Source: Oscillatoriales cyanobacterium | Lineage (GTDB): Bacteria; Cyanobacteriota; Cyanobacteriia; Cyanobacteriales; Laspinemataceae | Direction of reading: 5' to 3' | Assembly: GCA_011390955.1 (NCBI GenBank) | Contig: JAABRM010000015.1 | Span: forward strand, 1 to 64,000 | Length of the DNA: 64,000 bases | In this document: positions 1 through 8,498 of the stretch, in pieces | Layout: each line of letters opens with the position of its first letter | Position numbering within the stretch: position 1 is the first letter of the stretch | The notes under the pieces: model-generated | Databases searched by the model: none | The model's input: only the letters and a program-made list of their open reading frames with translations | What the model was told of the DNA's origin: nothing | Translations under genes and position numbers: made by a program

Positions 1-61
1 CGGGAATCCAAAGCCTATCGGCGAGGAACGAAAAGTGCAATTAATTATGTTCACCTACTTA
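1..61. repeat. Right part of a MITE copy, cut by the window edge
   Basis: This is the right end of the element seen complete at 234-362. It is identical to 301-361 and ends in the terminal repeat CACCTACTTA. The left half lies outside the window. Confidence 0.7.
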
Positions 62-67
62 TCGGTG

Positions 68-235
68 TTTGGTGCGTTACGGCGCTGTATTAAGGTTGAT
101 TATTTGAGGCAAAAATCACTCCAGCGCCTAACACACCCTACTAAAATATCAATGTTTGGTGCGTTACGGCGCTGTATTAATGTTGATTATTTGAGGCAAA
201 AATCACTCCAGCGCCTAACACACCCTACTAAAATA
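68..235. repeat. Two tandem copies of an ~85-bp palindromic repeat
   Basis: Two near-identical units (68-150 and 155-235) each begin TTTGGTGCGTTACGGCGC and end GCGCCTAACACACC. The ends are inverted copies of each other, so each unit can fold into a long hairpin. A third copy lies at 369-450. An apparent reading frame across this block is only repeat sequence. Confidence 0.8.
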
Positions 236-362
236 AGTAGACGGGCAGAAATAAATACACCACATACCATATCAGAAAAAAACTGTCATTCCCGCTTCGG
301 GCGGGAATCCAAAGCCTATCGGCGAGGAACGAAAAGTGCAATTAATTATGTTCACCTACTTA
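234..362. mobile_element. MITE-like element, 129 bp, family with TIR TAAGTAG
   Basis: The element runs from TAAGTAGACGGGCAGAAATA to CACCTACTTA, so its ends are inverted repeats. It has no coding capacity. An inner palindrome (CCCGCTTCGGGCGGG) is present. Related copies are at 1-61 (partial), 21264-21410 (opposite orientation) and 25035-25254 (diverged). The family name is unknown to me; a non-autonomous transposon is inferred from the terminal repeats and dispersal. Confidence 0.65.
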
Positions 363-368
363 TCGGTG

Positions 369-450
369 TTTGGTGCGTTACGGCGCTGTATTAAGGTTGA
401 TTATTTGAGGCAAAAATAACTCCAGCGCCTAACACACCCTACTAAAATAT
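369..450. repeat. Third copy of the GGTGCGTTACGGCGC palindromic repeat
   Basis: Same unit as 68-150. Bases 301-417 repeat bases 1-117 exactly, so MITE plus palindrome were duplicated together with a 300-bp period. Confidence 0.75.
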
Positions 451-472
451 CCTGCCGATAAATTTATCAAAT

Positions 473-1933
473 ATGAAAATTGAACTTAAAAATATAGGCA
501 AAACCTTTGGTAAAGTCCGGGCAAATGATGACATATCCCTAACTGTAGCAGCCGGAACGATTCACGGCATCTTAGGGGAAAATGGCGCGGGCAAAAGTAC
601 CCTGGTAAAAATATTAACCGGCTATATTCGTCGCGACCAAGGCGAGATTTTTCTCAGCGATCGCCCCGTAAATATCCAAACTCCCATAGATGCCATGAAA
701 GCCGGAATTGGAATGTTACACCAAGACCCCTTGGATTTTCCCTCCTTATCGGTCTTAGATAACTTTATTATCGGCAAATCCGGCAAATTTTGGCTCAACC
801 GGCGTCAAATTATCCGGGAATTTCACCAATTAGCCCATCAATTTAACTTTAATTTAGATGTCCATGAACCATTAGAAAATCTCACCGTGGGAGAACGGCA
901 GCAAGTAGAAATTTTACGCCTATTATCTTTAGGAGTAAAAACCCTGATTTTAGATGAACCAACCACGGGCATTTCCCCAGCCCAAAAAACCGCTTTATTT
1001 GCCGCCATGAAGCAATTAGCCGCCCAAGGTAAGTCAGTAATTTTTGTTTCCCATAAATTAGCAGATGTGGAAAAATTATGCGATCGCGTCACCGTAATGC
1101 GGCAAGGGCAACTGGTTGGTCATGCGGAAATTCCTTGTGCTGATGAACAGTTAATCTCGATGATATTTGGGCGACAACTGGCTAAACCCATTAAACCAAA
1201 AACCGCTGGAAATACCATAGTATTACAACTAAATAATATTACCATAAAAAGTGACTATTGGCAACTAAAAATAGACGAATTACAAGTAAAATCTGGGGAA
1301 GTCATTGGCCTCGCAGGACTAGCCGGAAGTGGGCAACAATTACTCCTGCAACTATGTGCCGGTTTGAAGCGATCGCCCACCGGAAACCTTTACATTAATA
1401 GTCAACCAATGACCCAGGAACCCTACGAAAATTACCTAAAAGCGGGGGTCGGATATTGTCCCGCCGATCGCCTCAAAGATGGCCTAATTCCCGGCTTATC
1501 TTTGCAAGAACATATTGCCTTAAGACAGCAACCCCATCAAGGGTTAATTCCTTGGGCAAAAATCAAACAAAAAACCCTAGAAGCGATCGCTCAATTTTCC
1601 ATTCGCGGTCAACCGCAAACCCGCGTAGAAAAATTATCTGGCGGCAACCAACAACGCGCCCAATTAGCCTTATTACCCATTCCCCTAAACTTACTATTAA
1701 TGGAATATCCCACCAGAGGCTTAGACATGGAATCGGTCTTATGGGTTTGGCAACAACTAATTGCCCGCTGCCAAACCGGAACCGCCATTTTATTTACCTC
1801 CGCTGACTTAGATGAAATCATGCAATATAGCGATCGCGTCATAGTCTTTAGTAATGGCCAAATTTCCCCACCAATTCCCGTAGAAAAACTCACCTTAGAA
1901 CAACTGGGAAAAATGATTAGCATAAATATTTAG
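473..1933 (+). CDS. Nucleoside/sugar-type ABC transporter ATP-binding protein (two ABC domains)
   Basis: A 486-residue cytoplasmic ATPase with two ABC modules in tandem, as in importers for ribose, galactose and nucleosides (BMP family). Domain 1 has Walker A GENGAGKST at residues 35-43, a signature LTVGERQQ and Walker B LILDEPTTG. Domain 2 has the degenerate P-loop GLAGSGQQ usual for this family and the signature LSGGNQQ. It would energise uptake with a membrane partner; a matching permease is found alone at 51900-52874. No binding protein or permease is adjacent. The stop codon lies inside a 91-bp tandem duplication. The family is clear; the substrate is inferred. Confidence 0.85.
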   Translation: MKIELKNIGKTFGKVRANDDISLTVAAGTIHGILGENGAGKSTLVKILTGYIRRDQGEIFLSDRPVNIQTPIDAMKAGIGMLHQDPLDFPSLSVLDNFIIGKSGKFWLNRRQIIREFHQLAHQFNFNLDVHEPLENLTVGERQQVEILRLLSLGVKTLILDEPTTGISPAQKTALFAAMKQLAAQGKSVIFVSHKLADVEKLCDRVTVMRQGQLVGHAEIPCADEQLISMIFGRQLAKPIKPKTAGNTIVLQLNNITIKSDYWQLKIDELQVKSGEVIGLAGLAGSGQQLLLQLCAGLKRSPTGNLYINSQPMTQEPYENYLKAGVGYCPADRLKDGLIPGLSLQEHIALRQQPHQGLIPWAKIKQKTLEAIAQFSIRGQPQTRVEKLSGGNQQRAQLALLPIPLNLLLMEYPTRGLDMESVLWVWQQLIARCQTGTAILFTSADLDEIMQYSDRVIVFSNGQISPPIPVEKLTLEQLGKMISINI

Positions 1934-2160
1934 TAGGGTGGGCAAAAATAATCACATTACCAGATCATATATCATCGGGTAATTTTGCCCACCCTACAAT
2001 ATAAATAATAGCATAAATATTTAGTAGGGTGGGCAAAAATAATCACATTACCAGATCATATATCATCGGAGAATTTTGCCCACCAGACAACTTCGGATGG
2101 TGGGCAAAAATAATCACCCGACCAGATCATATATCATCGGGTAATTTTGCCCACCCTACA
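1933..2160. repeat. Three copies of a GTAGGGTGGGCAAAA hairpin repeat
   Basis: Copies at 1933-1998, 2024-2087 and 2095-2160 each begin GTAGGGTGGGCAAAA or a variant and end TTTTGCCCACCCTAC or a variant, giving long imperfect hairpins. The first two are 91 bp apart and the duplication includes the last codons of the preceding gene. Short relatives occur at 17465-17493 and near 50533. They fill the spacer before the glycosyltransferase. Confidence 0.8.
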
Positions 2161-2280
2161 AAGGCTAGAATAGTGGATTAGATGCGGATTTCCTGCGCCA
2201 TGTCTTGGCTTTCAGAAAAAAATTGGTGAAATTTACACAAAATGTGCCAATATATAGATAAAATTTTGCCAAACGGGTTC

Positions 2281-3468
2281 ATGAAAATTCTGGTATTAAG
2301 TTGGGAGTTTCCACCAAGAATTGTCGGGGGGATTGCTCGCCATGTGGCGGAGTTATATCCAGAGTTGGTCAAACTGGGACATGAAATCTATTTGATTACT
2401 GTGGAGTTTGGCCAAGCACCCCTTTATGAGGTGGTGGAAGGCATCCATGTGCATCGCGTACCCGTGCGATCCGGTCACGACTTTTTCCAGTGGGTGGCAA
2501 ACATGAACGACAGCATGGGAGCGTTGGGAGGCAAGCTGCTACGAGAATCGGATTCCTTCGATCTGATTCATGCCCATGATTGGCTGGTATCCGATGCCGC
2601 GATCGCCCTCAAATATCACTTTAAACTCCCGTTAATCGCTACCATTCATGCCACGGAATATGGACGATACAATGGGTTGCACAACCAGACTCACTATTAT
2701 ATCCACGGGAAAGAAGCGCACTTAGCCCATGAAGCATGGCGGATTATCGTCTGTAGTAACTATATGCGACACGAAATGCAGCGGGCGTTTCAGAGTCCTT
2801 GGGATAAAATTGACGTAATCTATAATGGGATTCGGCCTGAGAAAAAACCCAAATGGCACGAATTCGACGCTTGGAATTTCCGCCGCCGCTTTGCCAACGA
2901 TGACCAAAAAATTGTCTATTATGTGGGGCGCATGACCCATGAAAAAGGCGTATCAGTGTTACTCAATGCGGCGCCCAAAATCTTATGGGAAATGGGCAGC
3001 AAGGTCAAATTTACGATCGTCGGTGGTGGCAATACCGATAGCTTAAAATTTCTTGCCTGGAATCTGGGAATTTGGGAAAACTGCTATTTCACCGGATTTA
3101 TGTCCGATGATGACTTGCACAAATTCCAGACAGTAGCCAATTGTGCGGTTTTTCCCAGTTTGTACGAACCTTTTGGGATTGTAGCCTTGGAAAGTTTCGC
3201 GGCAATGGTGCCCGTGGTCGTTTCCAATACTGGGGGCTTACCAGAGGTAGTCCAAGACACGAAAACTGGCATTGTGACTGAGGCAGGTAATCCTGATTCT
3301 TTGGCTAAGGGAATTTTAGAAGTGCTGAAAAATCCCGGATATCGCCAGTGGTTGATTGATAATGCTTATGCGGATTTAGAGTGGCGCTTTAACTGGCCAA
3401 AACTCGCCAGTCAAACGGAAAAAGTTTATCAGCGAGTGGTGACAGAGCGATCGCAGGTCGAATGGTAA
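2281..3468 (+). CDS. GT4-family glycosyltransferase
   Basis: A 395-residue retaining glycosyltransferase of the GT-B fold, related to glycogen synthase-like and sucrose-synthesis-type enzymes. The N-terminal domain opens MKILVLSWEFPPRIVGGIA with the glycine-rich acceptor loop. The C-terminal domain has VGRMTHEKG for nucleotide-sugar binding and the EPFGIVALE motif (E-x7-E) typical of GT4. An in-frame ATG 39 bases upstream (2242) would add 13 residues, but family N-termini start at MKILVLS, so 2281 is chosen. Donor and acceptor cannot be read from sequence. It precedes a Ser/Thr kinase, separated by a repeat spacer. Confidence 0.85.
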   Translation: MKILVLSWEFPPRIVGGIARHVAELYPELVKLGHEIYLITVEFGQAPLYEVVEGIHVHRVPVRSGHDFFQWVANMNDSMGALGGKLLRESDSFDLIHAHDWLVSDAAIALKYHFKLPLIATIHATEYGRYNGLHNQTHYYIHGKEAHLAHEAWRIIVCSNYMRHEMQRAFQSPWDKIDVIYNGIRPEKKPKWHEFDAWNFRRRFANDDQKIVYYVGRMTHEKGVSVLLNAAPKILWEMGSKVKFTIVGGGNTDSLKFLAWNLGIWENCYFTGFMSDDDLHKFQTVANCAVFPSLYEPFGIVALESFAAMVPVVVSNTGGLPEVVQDTKTGIVTEAGNPDSLAKGILEVLKNPGYRQWLIDNAYADLEWRFNWPKLASQTEKVYQRVVTERSQVEW

Positions 3469-3563
3469 TTATTGTTATTTGTTATTGGTTATTCGTTACT
3501 CGTTATGATTCGGCTGATTCCAATAGCAAATAACTAATAAAAAATAACTAACAATAAATAGAT
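3469..3563. repeat. Low-complexity TTATTGGTTATTCG spacer
   Basis: Short A/T-rich heptamer-like repeats run in one sense and then in the inverse sense (TTATTTGTTATTGG, later AATAACTAACAATAA), so the spacer can form a weak hairpin. Confidence 0.5.
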
Positions 3564-5786
3564 ATGCAATCAGAAATTTCTATTGGAACTGTTCTGCAAA
3601 ATCGATATAGAATCACTCGTTTATTAGGTCAAGGTGGGTTTGGTCGGACTTACCTGGCGGAAAATCAGCGACGGTTCAATGAACTTTGCGCCTTAAAAGA
3701 ATTTACCCCCCCGCAAGGGGATTATCTCGCTTTACAAAAAGCCCACGAACTTTTTCTGCGGGAAGCGGCAACTTTATATCAAATTGAGCATCCCCAAATC
3801 CCCAAGTTTCGAGAAACTTTTGAAGCCGATGGCCGCTTATTTTTGGTACAAGACTATGTAGCCGGGAAGACTTATGGGAATTGGCTGGCGGAGAAAAAAC
3901 AGGCGGGGGAAAACTTCTCAGAAGCGGAAGTTTTCGCCCTGATAGATCGTCTATTGCCCGTGTTAGATTATATTCACCAAAAAGGCATTATTCACCGAGA
4001 TATTTCGCCAGAAAATATTATTTGTCGAGAAAGCGATCGCCTGCCAATTTTGATTGACTTTGGGGTGGTGAAAGCATTAGTAAATCAGATGCAATTAACC
4101 GAGAGCGCACGCCCCCATACCACCGTGGGAAAAATTGGCTATGCCCCTAGCGAACAAATCCAATCCGGTCGCTCATATCCGAGTAGCGACTTATATAGTT
4201 TAGCGGTCAGCGCGATCGTCTTATTGTCCGGTCGGGAACCCCAGGAATTATTTGATGATGCCACCTTGTCTTGGCAGTGGGAAAAATTTGTCCACCCCCC
4301 GATTAACAAAGATTTTGCCCATATTTTGCATCGGATGTTAAGTTATCAACCCGGGCAGCGCTATCAATCCGTCCAAGAAGTCGCTTATACCTTCGATCGG
4401 CTTAAACGCTACAATTTATCGGCAGTGTTGACCGAGCCACCGGGAAATCAACCAGGGGCAACCCCCAACAGCCAGCCCAATTTCTCAGAACTACAAACAA
4501 TGGCGATCGCCCAACATCATCCAGACGAAAGCGATCGGCAAACTAACAACTATGAATCATCTAAGACGATGATTTACAGCGACAACGAGGATCGGAGTCC
4601 TCTGTTAGAAAGCCCGATCGCGATCGGGGCTTTACTGGTCGTCGTCGCCCTCTTCACGGGCGTCACCGCGTGGCTAGTAGTCATGGCTTTCAACCAACCA
4701 CAGACCCCCGTAAAACCCGAAGAAACCGCCATATTCACCAACCCAGAAATTCCCGGCCCCAACAGTCCCACATTGCCCAACACCCCGACAACCACACAAC
4801 AGGCAACCGGCAACCAGGAAGAAAAGCAGGGGAGCAAGGAAGCTCTTGTGCAGGGGAGCAGGGGAGCTCTTGTGCAGGGGAGCAGAGTGGTAGGGGAGCA
4901 GAGTGGTAGGGGAGCTCTTGTGCAGGGGAGCGGGGGAGCAGAGGGGATGGGGAGAAACACATCCCCCCCGGATCGGAGCACAAGCGCTCCCACGGAAAAA
5001 CCCACCCCCACCCCAGAACCTAAACCCCAGACTTATCATCAACCCGTCGAGATTAGTCTAGGGGTTCCCCAGGTTTTTGAAGGAAACTTAAAAGCCAAAG
5101 AAACCATTAACTATAAAATTCAAGGACAAGGCGGAGAAGAATTACTCACCTTTGTCAGCGGTCAAGGAGTCTTAATGAAGCTAATCGGGCCAAATGGCGA
5201 AATGATGGAAAACGTTTCCATGTGGGAAGGCCTATTACCCAGCACCGGAGAATATACCATCGCCCTGAGTCCCTTACCCGATCTCCCCGGCAGTAACTAT
5301 GAATTACAAATTCAACTAAATCCGGGCCAGACCGCAGCACCACCCGCCGCCACCGAACCGGACAGACCCAGCCCCACCGCCACGGAACCGGACAGACCTA
5401 GCCCCGTTTACCCCAGTCCCGTCTCCATAGAAGTGGCACCCAATCCCCAACCCACGACCGCTGAAGCGGAAAATCTGCCGCCATCAGGATCCAGTGAGTT
5501 CGTCAGCTTTCCCGGTGGGGTTGGGGTGCGAAAACTCAATGGCACGACCAGCCCTAACCTGATGAAAACTTATTTCGTCAACGTTGAGCAAGGCAAAACC
5601 TTGAACGTAGAAATTTTTCGAGGCGCCGTATCTTTGGATATTCGCGATCCCAACGGCAATTTACTTAAAAATGCCGAGTATGTGGTTTTCTGGAAAGGAC
5701 AGGCTGCCATGACGGGTGAATATCAAATTGACGTAATTGCCCCTGAACCCATAGACTTTGCTTTGGAAATCCAAGTTAGAAATTAG
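3564..5786 (+). CDS. Membrane-anchored Ser/Thr protein kinase with extracytoplasmic C-terminal domains
   Basis: A 740-residue kinase. The catalytic domain spans about residues 14-285: P-loop GQGGFG at 22-27, lysine 45, catalytic HRD at 144-146 and DFG at 165-167. One transmembrane helix lies at about 353-376. A proline-rich linker follows, then two related beta-rich segments (about 500-580 and 650-740) resembling pre-peptidase C-terminal domains, presumably periplasmic. Residues about 421-464 are low complexity with iterated ALVQGS units, encoded by GGGGAGCTCTTGTGCAGGGG repeats also found in spacers. Targets are unknown. Catalytic residues are complete, so activity is expected. Confidence 0.9.
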   Translation: MQSEISIGTVLQNRYRITRLLGQGGFGRTYLAENQRRFNELCALKEFTPPQGDYLALQKAHELFLREAATLYQIEHPQIPKFRETFEADGRLFLVQDYVAGKTYGNWLAEKKQAGENFSEAEVFALIDRLLPVLDYIHQKGIIHRDISPENIICRESDRLPILIDFGVVKALVNQMQLTESARPHTTVGKIGYAPSEQIQSGRSYPSSDLYSLAVSAIVLLSGREPQELFDDATLSWQWEKFVHPPINKDFAHILHRMLSYQPGQRYQSVQEVAYTFDRLKRYNLSAVLTEPPGNQPGATPNSQPNFSELQTMAIAQHHPDESDRQTNNYESSKTMIYSDNEDRSPLLESPIAIGALLVVVALFTGVTAWLVVMAFNQPQTPVKPEETAIFTNPEIPGPNSPTLPNTPTTTQQATGNQEEKQGSKEALVQGSRGALVQGSRVVGEQSGRGALVQGSGGAEGMGRNTSPPDRSTSAPTEKPTPTPEPKPQTYHQPVEISLGVPQVFEGNLKAKETINYKIQGQGGEELLTFVSGQGVLMKLIGPNGEMMENVSMWEGLLPSTGEYTIALSPLPDLPGSNYELQIQLNPGQTAAPPAATEPDRPSPTATEPDRPSPVYPSPVSIEVAPNPQPTTAEAENLPPSGSSEFVSFPGGVGVRKLNGTTSPNLMKTYFVNVEQGKTLNVEIFRGAVSLDIRDPNGNLLKNAEYVVFWKGQAAMTGEYQIDVIAPEPIDFALEIQVRN
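4824..4955. repeat. Intergenic-type G-rich repeat inside the kinase gene
   Basis: Iterated GCAGGGGAGC and GAGCTCTTGTGCAGGGG units, in frame with the kinase. The closest relatives in the window are spacer sequences at 8247-8320 and 32745-32815. Confidence 0.75.
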
Positions 5787-5827
5787 CAATCTCCTACCAT
5801 CAACCATCCTCAACACCATCCTCAACA

Positions 5828-6520
5828 ATGAAAAACCACCGAACGCTCTTAATTACGGGAACGGATACCGACGCAGGCAAAACCGTATTGACCACAGCCC
5901 TGGCTGCTTACTGGCAGAAAGTTCATCCCCAAAATTCTTTAGGAATTATCAAGCCGATCCAGTCCGGTATCGGCGATCGCGAACTGATTGCCCGACTCTT
6001 TGACCTAGATAAATTAGATCAATCCCTCGAAGAACTCAACCCGATTTACTTCTCCGCCCCCCTGGCGCCTCCCCTCGCGGCGGAACAAGAAAACGCCTCA
6101 ATTAACTTGGGTGCCGCTTGGCAAGCATTCTCCGCCCTCCGAGAACGGAAATCCCTCGTCTTAGTGGAAGCCTTGGGGGGACTCGGTTCGCCCATTACCC
6201 GCGAGCTTACCGTCGCTGATTTAGCTAGGGATTGGCGGTTGCCTACAGTCTTAGTCGTCCCGGTGAAATTAGGTGCCATTGGACAGGCGATCGCCAATGT
6301 TGCCCTTGCCCGTCAAGCCGCCGTCAACCTCAAAGGCATCATTCTCAACTGTGTTCAGCCTTGTTCAGACAAAGAAATTGCCCAATGGGCGCCCCAAGAC
6401 CCGATCGAATCCTTGACAAATATCCCCGTTTGTGGTATAATCCCCCATTTGGATTCCCTTGAAGATATCGAGCAACTCGTCACCGTTGCCGCCAACCTAG
6501 ATTTAGAATACTTGCTTTAG
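5828..6520 (+). CDS. bioD: Dethiobiotin synthase
   Basis: A 230-residue cytoplasmic enzyme that closes the ureido ring of dethiobiotin from 7,8-diaminopelargonate, CO2 and ATP, the step before biotin synthase. The P-loop GTDTDAGKT is at residues 11-19, diagnostic of BioD. VEALGGLGSPIT around residues 113-124 corresponds to the conserved switch region. Length is normal for the family. It lies 41 bases after the kinase gene; no other bio gene is present, so the pathway is dispersed. Confidence 0.93.
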   Translation: MKNHRTLLITGTDTDAGKTVLTTALAAYWQKVHPQNSLGIIKPIQSGIGDRELIARLFDLDKLDQSLEELNPIYFSAPLAPPLAAEQENASINLGAAWQAFSALRERKSLVLVEALGGLGSPITRELTVADLARDWRLPTVLVVPVKLGAIGQAIANVALARQAAVNLKGIILNCVQPCSDKEIAQWAPQDPIESLTNIPVCGIIPHLDSLEDIEQLVTVAANLDLEYLL

Positions 6521-6583
6521 CCACAACAGTTTTGAAATAATCGATCGGAAAAGATTAACCATCGATTAACCATCGATCCCAAT

Positions 6584-6667
6584 AGACAAGAAGGCTTTCA
6601 TTCCAAAAAGCCCCCCTTTTTAAGGGGGGTTGGGGGGATCGAGATATTTATGAAAGCACTCTTGTCT
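6584..6667. repeat. 84-bp palindromic element with a G/C-run core
   Basis: The outer inverted repeats are AGACAAG..CTTTCAT and ATGAAAG..CTTGTCT. The core is AGCCCCCC facing GGGGGG, followed by TTGGGGGGATC. The core recurs at 23189-23222, 23274-23309, 24646-24681 (inverted), 32864-32894 and inside pyrF at 42596-42633. It also sits where a terminator for bioD would be. Confidence 0.7.
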
Positions 6668-6702
6668 AATAAAAAATTGCCCAATCTAAAAAATTGACTA
6701 TT

Positions 6703-7944
6703 ATGGTGACAACGTTTCCGACTCGCGAGAGCGAATCCCTTACGGGAATCGCAGCCCAACAAAACATTTCTTCTGTGCGCCCAAGAATTCAAGGCTTACA
6801 CGCAGATTTAGTGGAGTGGCGACGTAACTTTCATAAATATCCTGAATTAAGCTTCAAAGAATATCTCACCAGTGAATTTGTCGCCAGGAAATTACAAGAA
6901 TGGGGCATAGACCATAAAACCGGCATCGCCAAAACGGGAATTGTGGCCACCATTCCAGGAAAGCAACCAGGACCAGTTCTGGCAATTCGGGCAGACATGG
7001 ACGCCTTGCCCATTCAAGAAGAAAATGAGGTGGAATATCGATCGCACCATCATGGAGTCATGCACGCTTGCGGACATGATGGCCATACCGCGATCGCCCT
7101 CGGCACCGCCAAATACCTGGCAGAACATCGCCAGGACTTTTGCGGCACCGTAAAAATCATTTTTCAACCTGCGGAAGAAGGGCCTGGGGGAGCCAAACCC
7201 ATGATTGCTGAGGGGGTGCTGGAATGTCCCACCGTAGACGCCATCATCGGTCTGCACCTGTGGAATAACCTACCCGTCGGCACCGTTGGCGTCCGCAGTG
7301 GCCCCTTAATGGCAGCGGTCGAACTCTTTCGCTGTACCATTCACGGCAAAGGGGGACATGGCGCTATGCCCCATCAAACCACCGACTCGATCTTAGTCGC
7401 CTCCCAAGTGGTGCAAGCATTACAAACCATTGTGGCGCGGAATGTAGACCCCCTGGAAGCTGCGGTTGTCACCGTGGGCGAATTCCACGCCGGAACTGCT
7501 AATAATGTCATTGCGGAAAGGGCGGAACTTTCAGGAACCGTGCGCTATTTTAATCCGAAACTGGAACCGATCGTCCGTCAGCGGTTTGAGCAAATTGTCG
7601 CTGGAGTTTGCCAAAGTCAGGGGGCTAATTATGACCTGGACTACTGGCAACTTTATCCCTCGGTGGTCAACAATGCCGCGATCGCTGACCTGGTTCGATC
7701 CTGCGCGATCGAAGTCGTCGAAACCCCTGCGGGCATCGTTCCCGAATGTCAAACAATGGGCGGCGAAGACATGAGTTTCTTCCTCCAAGCCGTTCCCGGT
7801 TGTTACTTCTTCCTAGGATCGGCCAACCCCGCCAAAAATCTCGCCTATCCCCATCACCATCCCCGATTTAACTTTGATGAAAGCGTCCTCACCAAAGGCG
7901 TAGAAATCTTTGTGCGGTGCGTCGAAAAATTCTGTCAGGCATAA
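6703..7944 (+). CDS. M20-family amidohydrolase (N-acyl-amino-acid / IAA-amino-acid hydrolase type)
   Basis: A 413-residue zinc-dependent hydrolase of peptidase family M20D, which removes acyl groups from amino-acid conjugates. Visible metal-site motifs are HACGHDGHTA, then PAEEGPGGAKPMI with the catalytic glutamate pair, GLHLW, and a late HHHPRF segment. A dimerisation domain interrupts the catalytic domain in the middle third. ATG at 6703 is preferred over an in-frame TTG at 6694. The physiological substrate cannot be told from sequence. The gene stands alone. Confidence 0.88.
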   Translation: MVTTFPTRESESLTGIAAQQNISSVRPRIQGLHADLVEWRRNFHKYPELSFKEYLTSEFVARKLQEWGIDHKTGIAKTGIVATIPGKQPGPVLAIRADMDALPIQEENEVEYRSHHHGVMHACGHDGHTAIALGTAKYLAEHRQDFCGTVKIIFQPAEEGPGGAKPMIAEGVLECPTVDAIIGLHLWNNLPVGTVGVRSGPLMAAVELFRCTIHGKGGHGAMPHQTTDSILVASQVVQALQTIVARNVDPLEAAVVTVGEFHAGTANNVIAERAELSGTVRYFNPKLEPIVRQRFEQIVAGVCQSQGANYDLDYWQLYPSVVNNAAIADLVRSCAIEVVETPAGIVPECQTMGGEDMSFFLQAVPGCYFFLGSANPAKNLAYPHHHPRFNFDESVLTKGVEIFVRCVEKFCQA

Positions 7945-8190
7945 TTGGTTATTGGTTATTGGTTATTCGTGGGTAGGGATTCTTTTGTTCGTGGGTAGGG
8001 ATTCTTTTGTTCGTGGGTAGGGATTCTTTTGTTCGTTGTTCGTTGTTCGTTGTTCGTTGTTCGTTGTTCGTTGTTCGTTGTTCGTTAGTCGGAGCAAAGT
8101 TCAACCAACAAACAACCACCAACAACCAACAAACAACCACCAACCACCAACCACCAACCCATAATCCATAACCCATAATATTTCCGACCC
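7945..8190. repeat. Low-complexity spacer with three GTGGGTAGGGATTCTTTTGT units and TTGTTCG heptamers
   Basis: Three direct copies of a 22-bp unit are followed by a TTGTTCG heptamer array and then the inverse-sense CAACCAC array. The GGGTAGGGATTCTTTGG motif returns near 46778 and 52914. Reading frames across it are spurious. Confidence 0.75.
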
Positions 8191-8191
8191 A

Positions 8192-8226
8192 GGGAGGGGC
8201 AATTTATAAATTGTCCCTCCTTTTAT
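8192..8226 (+). terminator. Intrinsic terminator-like hairpin
   Basis: Arms GGAGGGGCAATTTAT and ATAAATTGTCCCTCC pair almost perfectly and are followed by TTTTATTT. It lies 250 bases after the amidohydrolase stop and before the RGSGR gene, so it insulates the latter. Confidence 0.6.
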
Positions 8227-8400
8227 TTATGGGTGATGAATCATTAGGGAGCTTCTTGTGCGGAGGAGCGGAGGGGCAGGGGAGCGGAGGGGCAGGGGAG
8301 CAGAGGAGCAGAGGAGCAAACAACAACCAACCAACAACCAACAACAACCAACAACAACCAACCAAGAACAAATAACAAATAACAAATAACAAATAAGTAA
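8227..8400. repeat. G-rich (GGAGGGGCAGGGGAGC) and CAACAAC repeats
   Basis: The block GGGAGCTTCTTGTG plus GGAGGGGCAGGGGAGC is the spacer form of the repeat inserted in the kinase gene at 4824-4955. CCAACAA heptamers and AAATAAC repeats follow. Confidence 0.7.
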
Positions 8401-8404
8401 AGTA

Positions 8405-8422
8405 GACAGTTTTTGAACTGTC
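8405..8422. promoter_or_regulatory. Inverted repeat upstream of the RGSGR gene
   Basis: GACAGTT and AACTGTC face each other across four bases about 80 bases before the start codon. It lacks a T-run on the plus strand, so an operator or mRNA hairpin is possible. The function is unknown. Confidence 0.3.
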
Positions 8423-8498
8423 CTAAAAAAATAATTTTATCCTGAAACTGCGCCGAGTTTCCGAATTCTGAAATAGAGTTGAAAAGGAAATATTAACT

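Noticed and set aside
35-394. 119-codon open frame at the window start
   Set aside because: It consists of two copies of the palindromic repeat and MITE sequence, has internally repeated residues and no ribosome binding site.
4574-5042. Several antisense frames across the kinase linker
   Set aside because: They arise from the stop-poor G-rich repeat and proline-rich coding region opposite a well-supported gene.
7949-8392. Minus-strand frames in the spacer before the RGSGR gene
   Set aside because: They encode only low-complexity residues from heptamer repeats.
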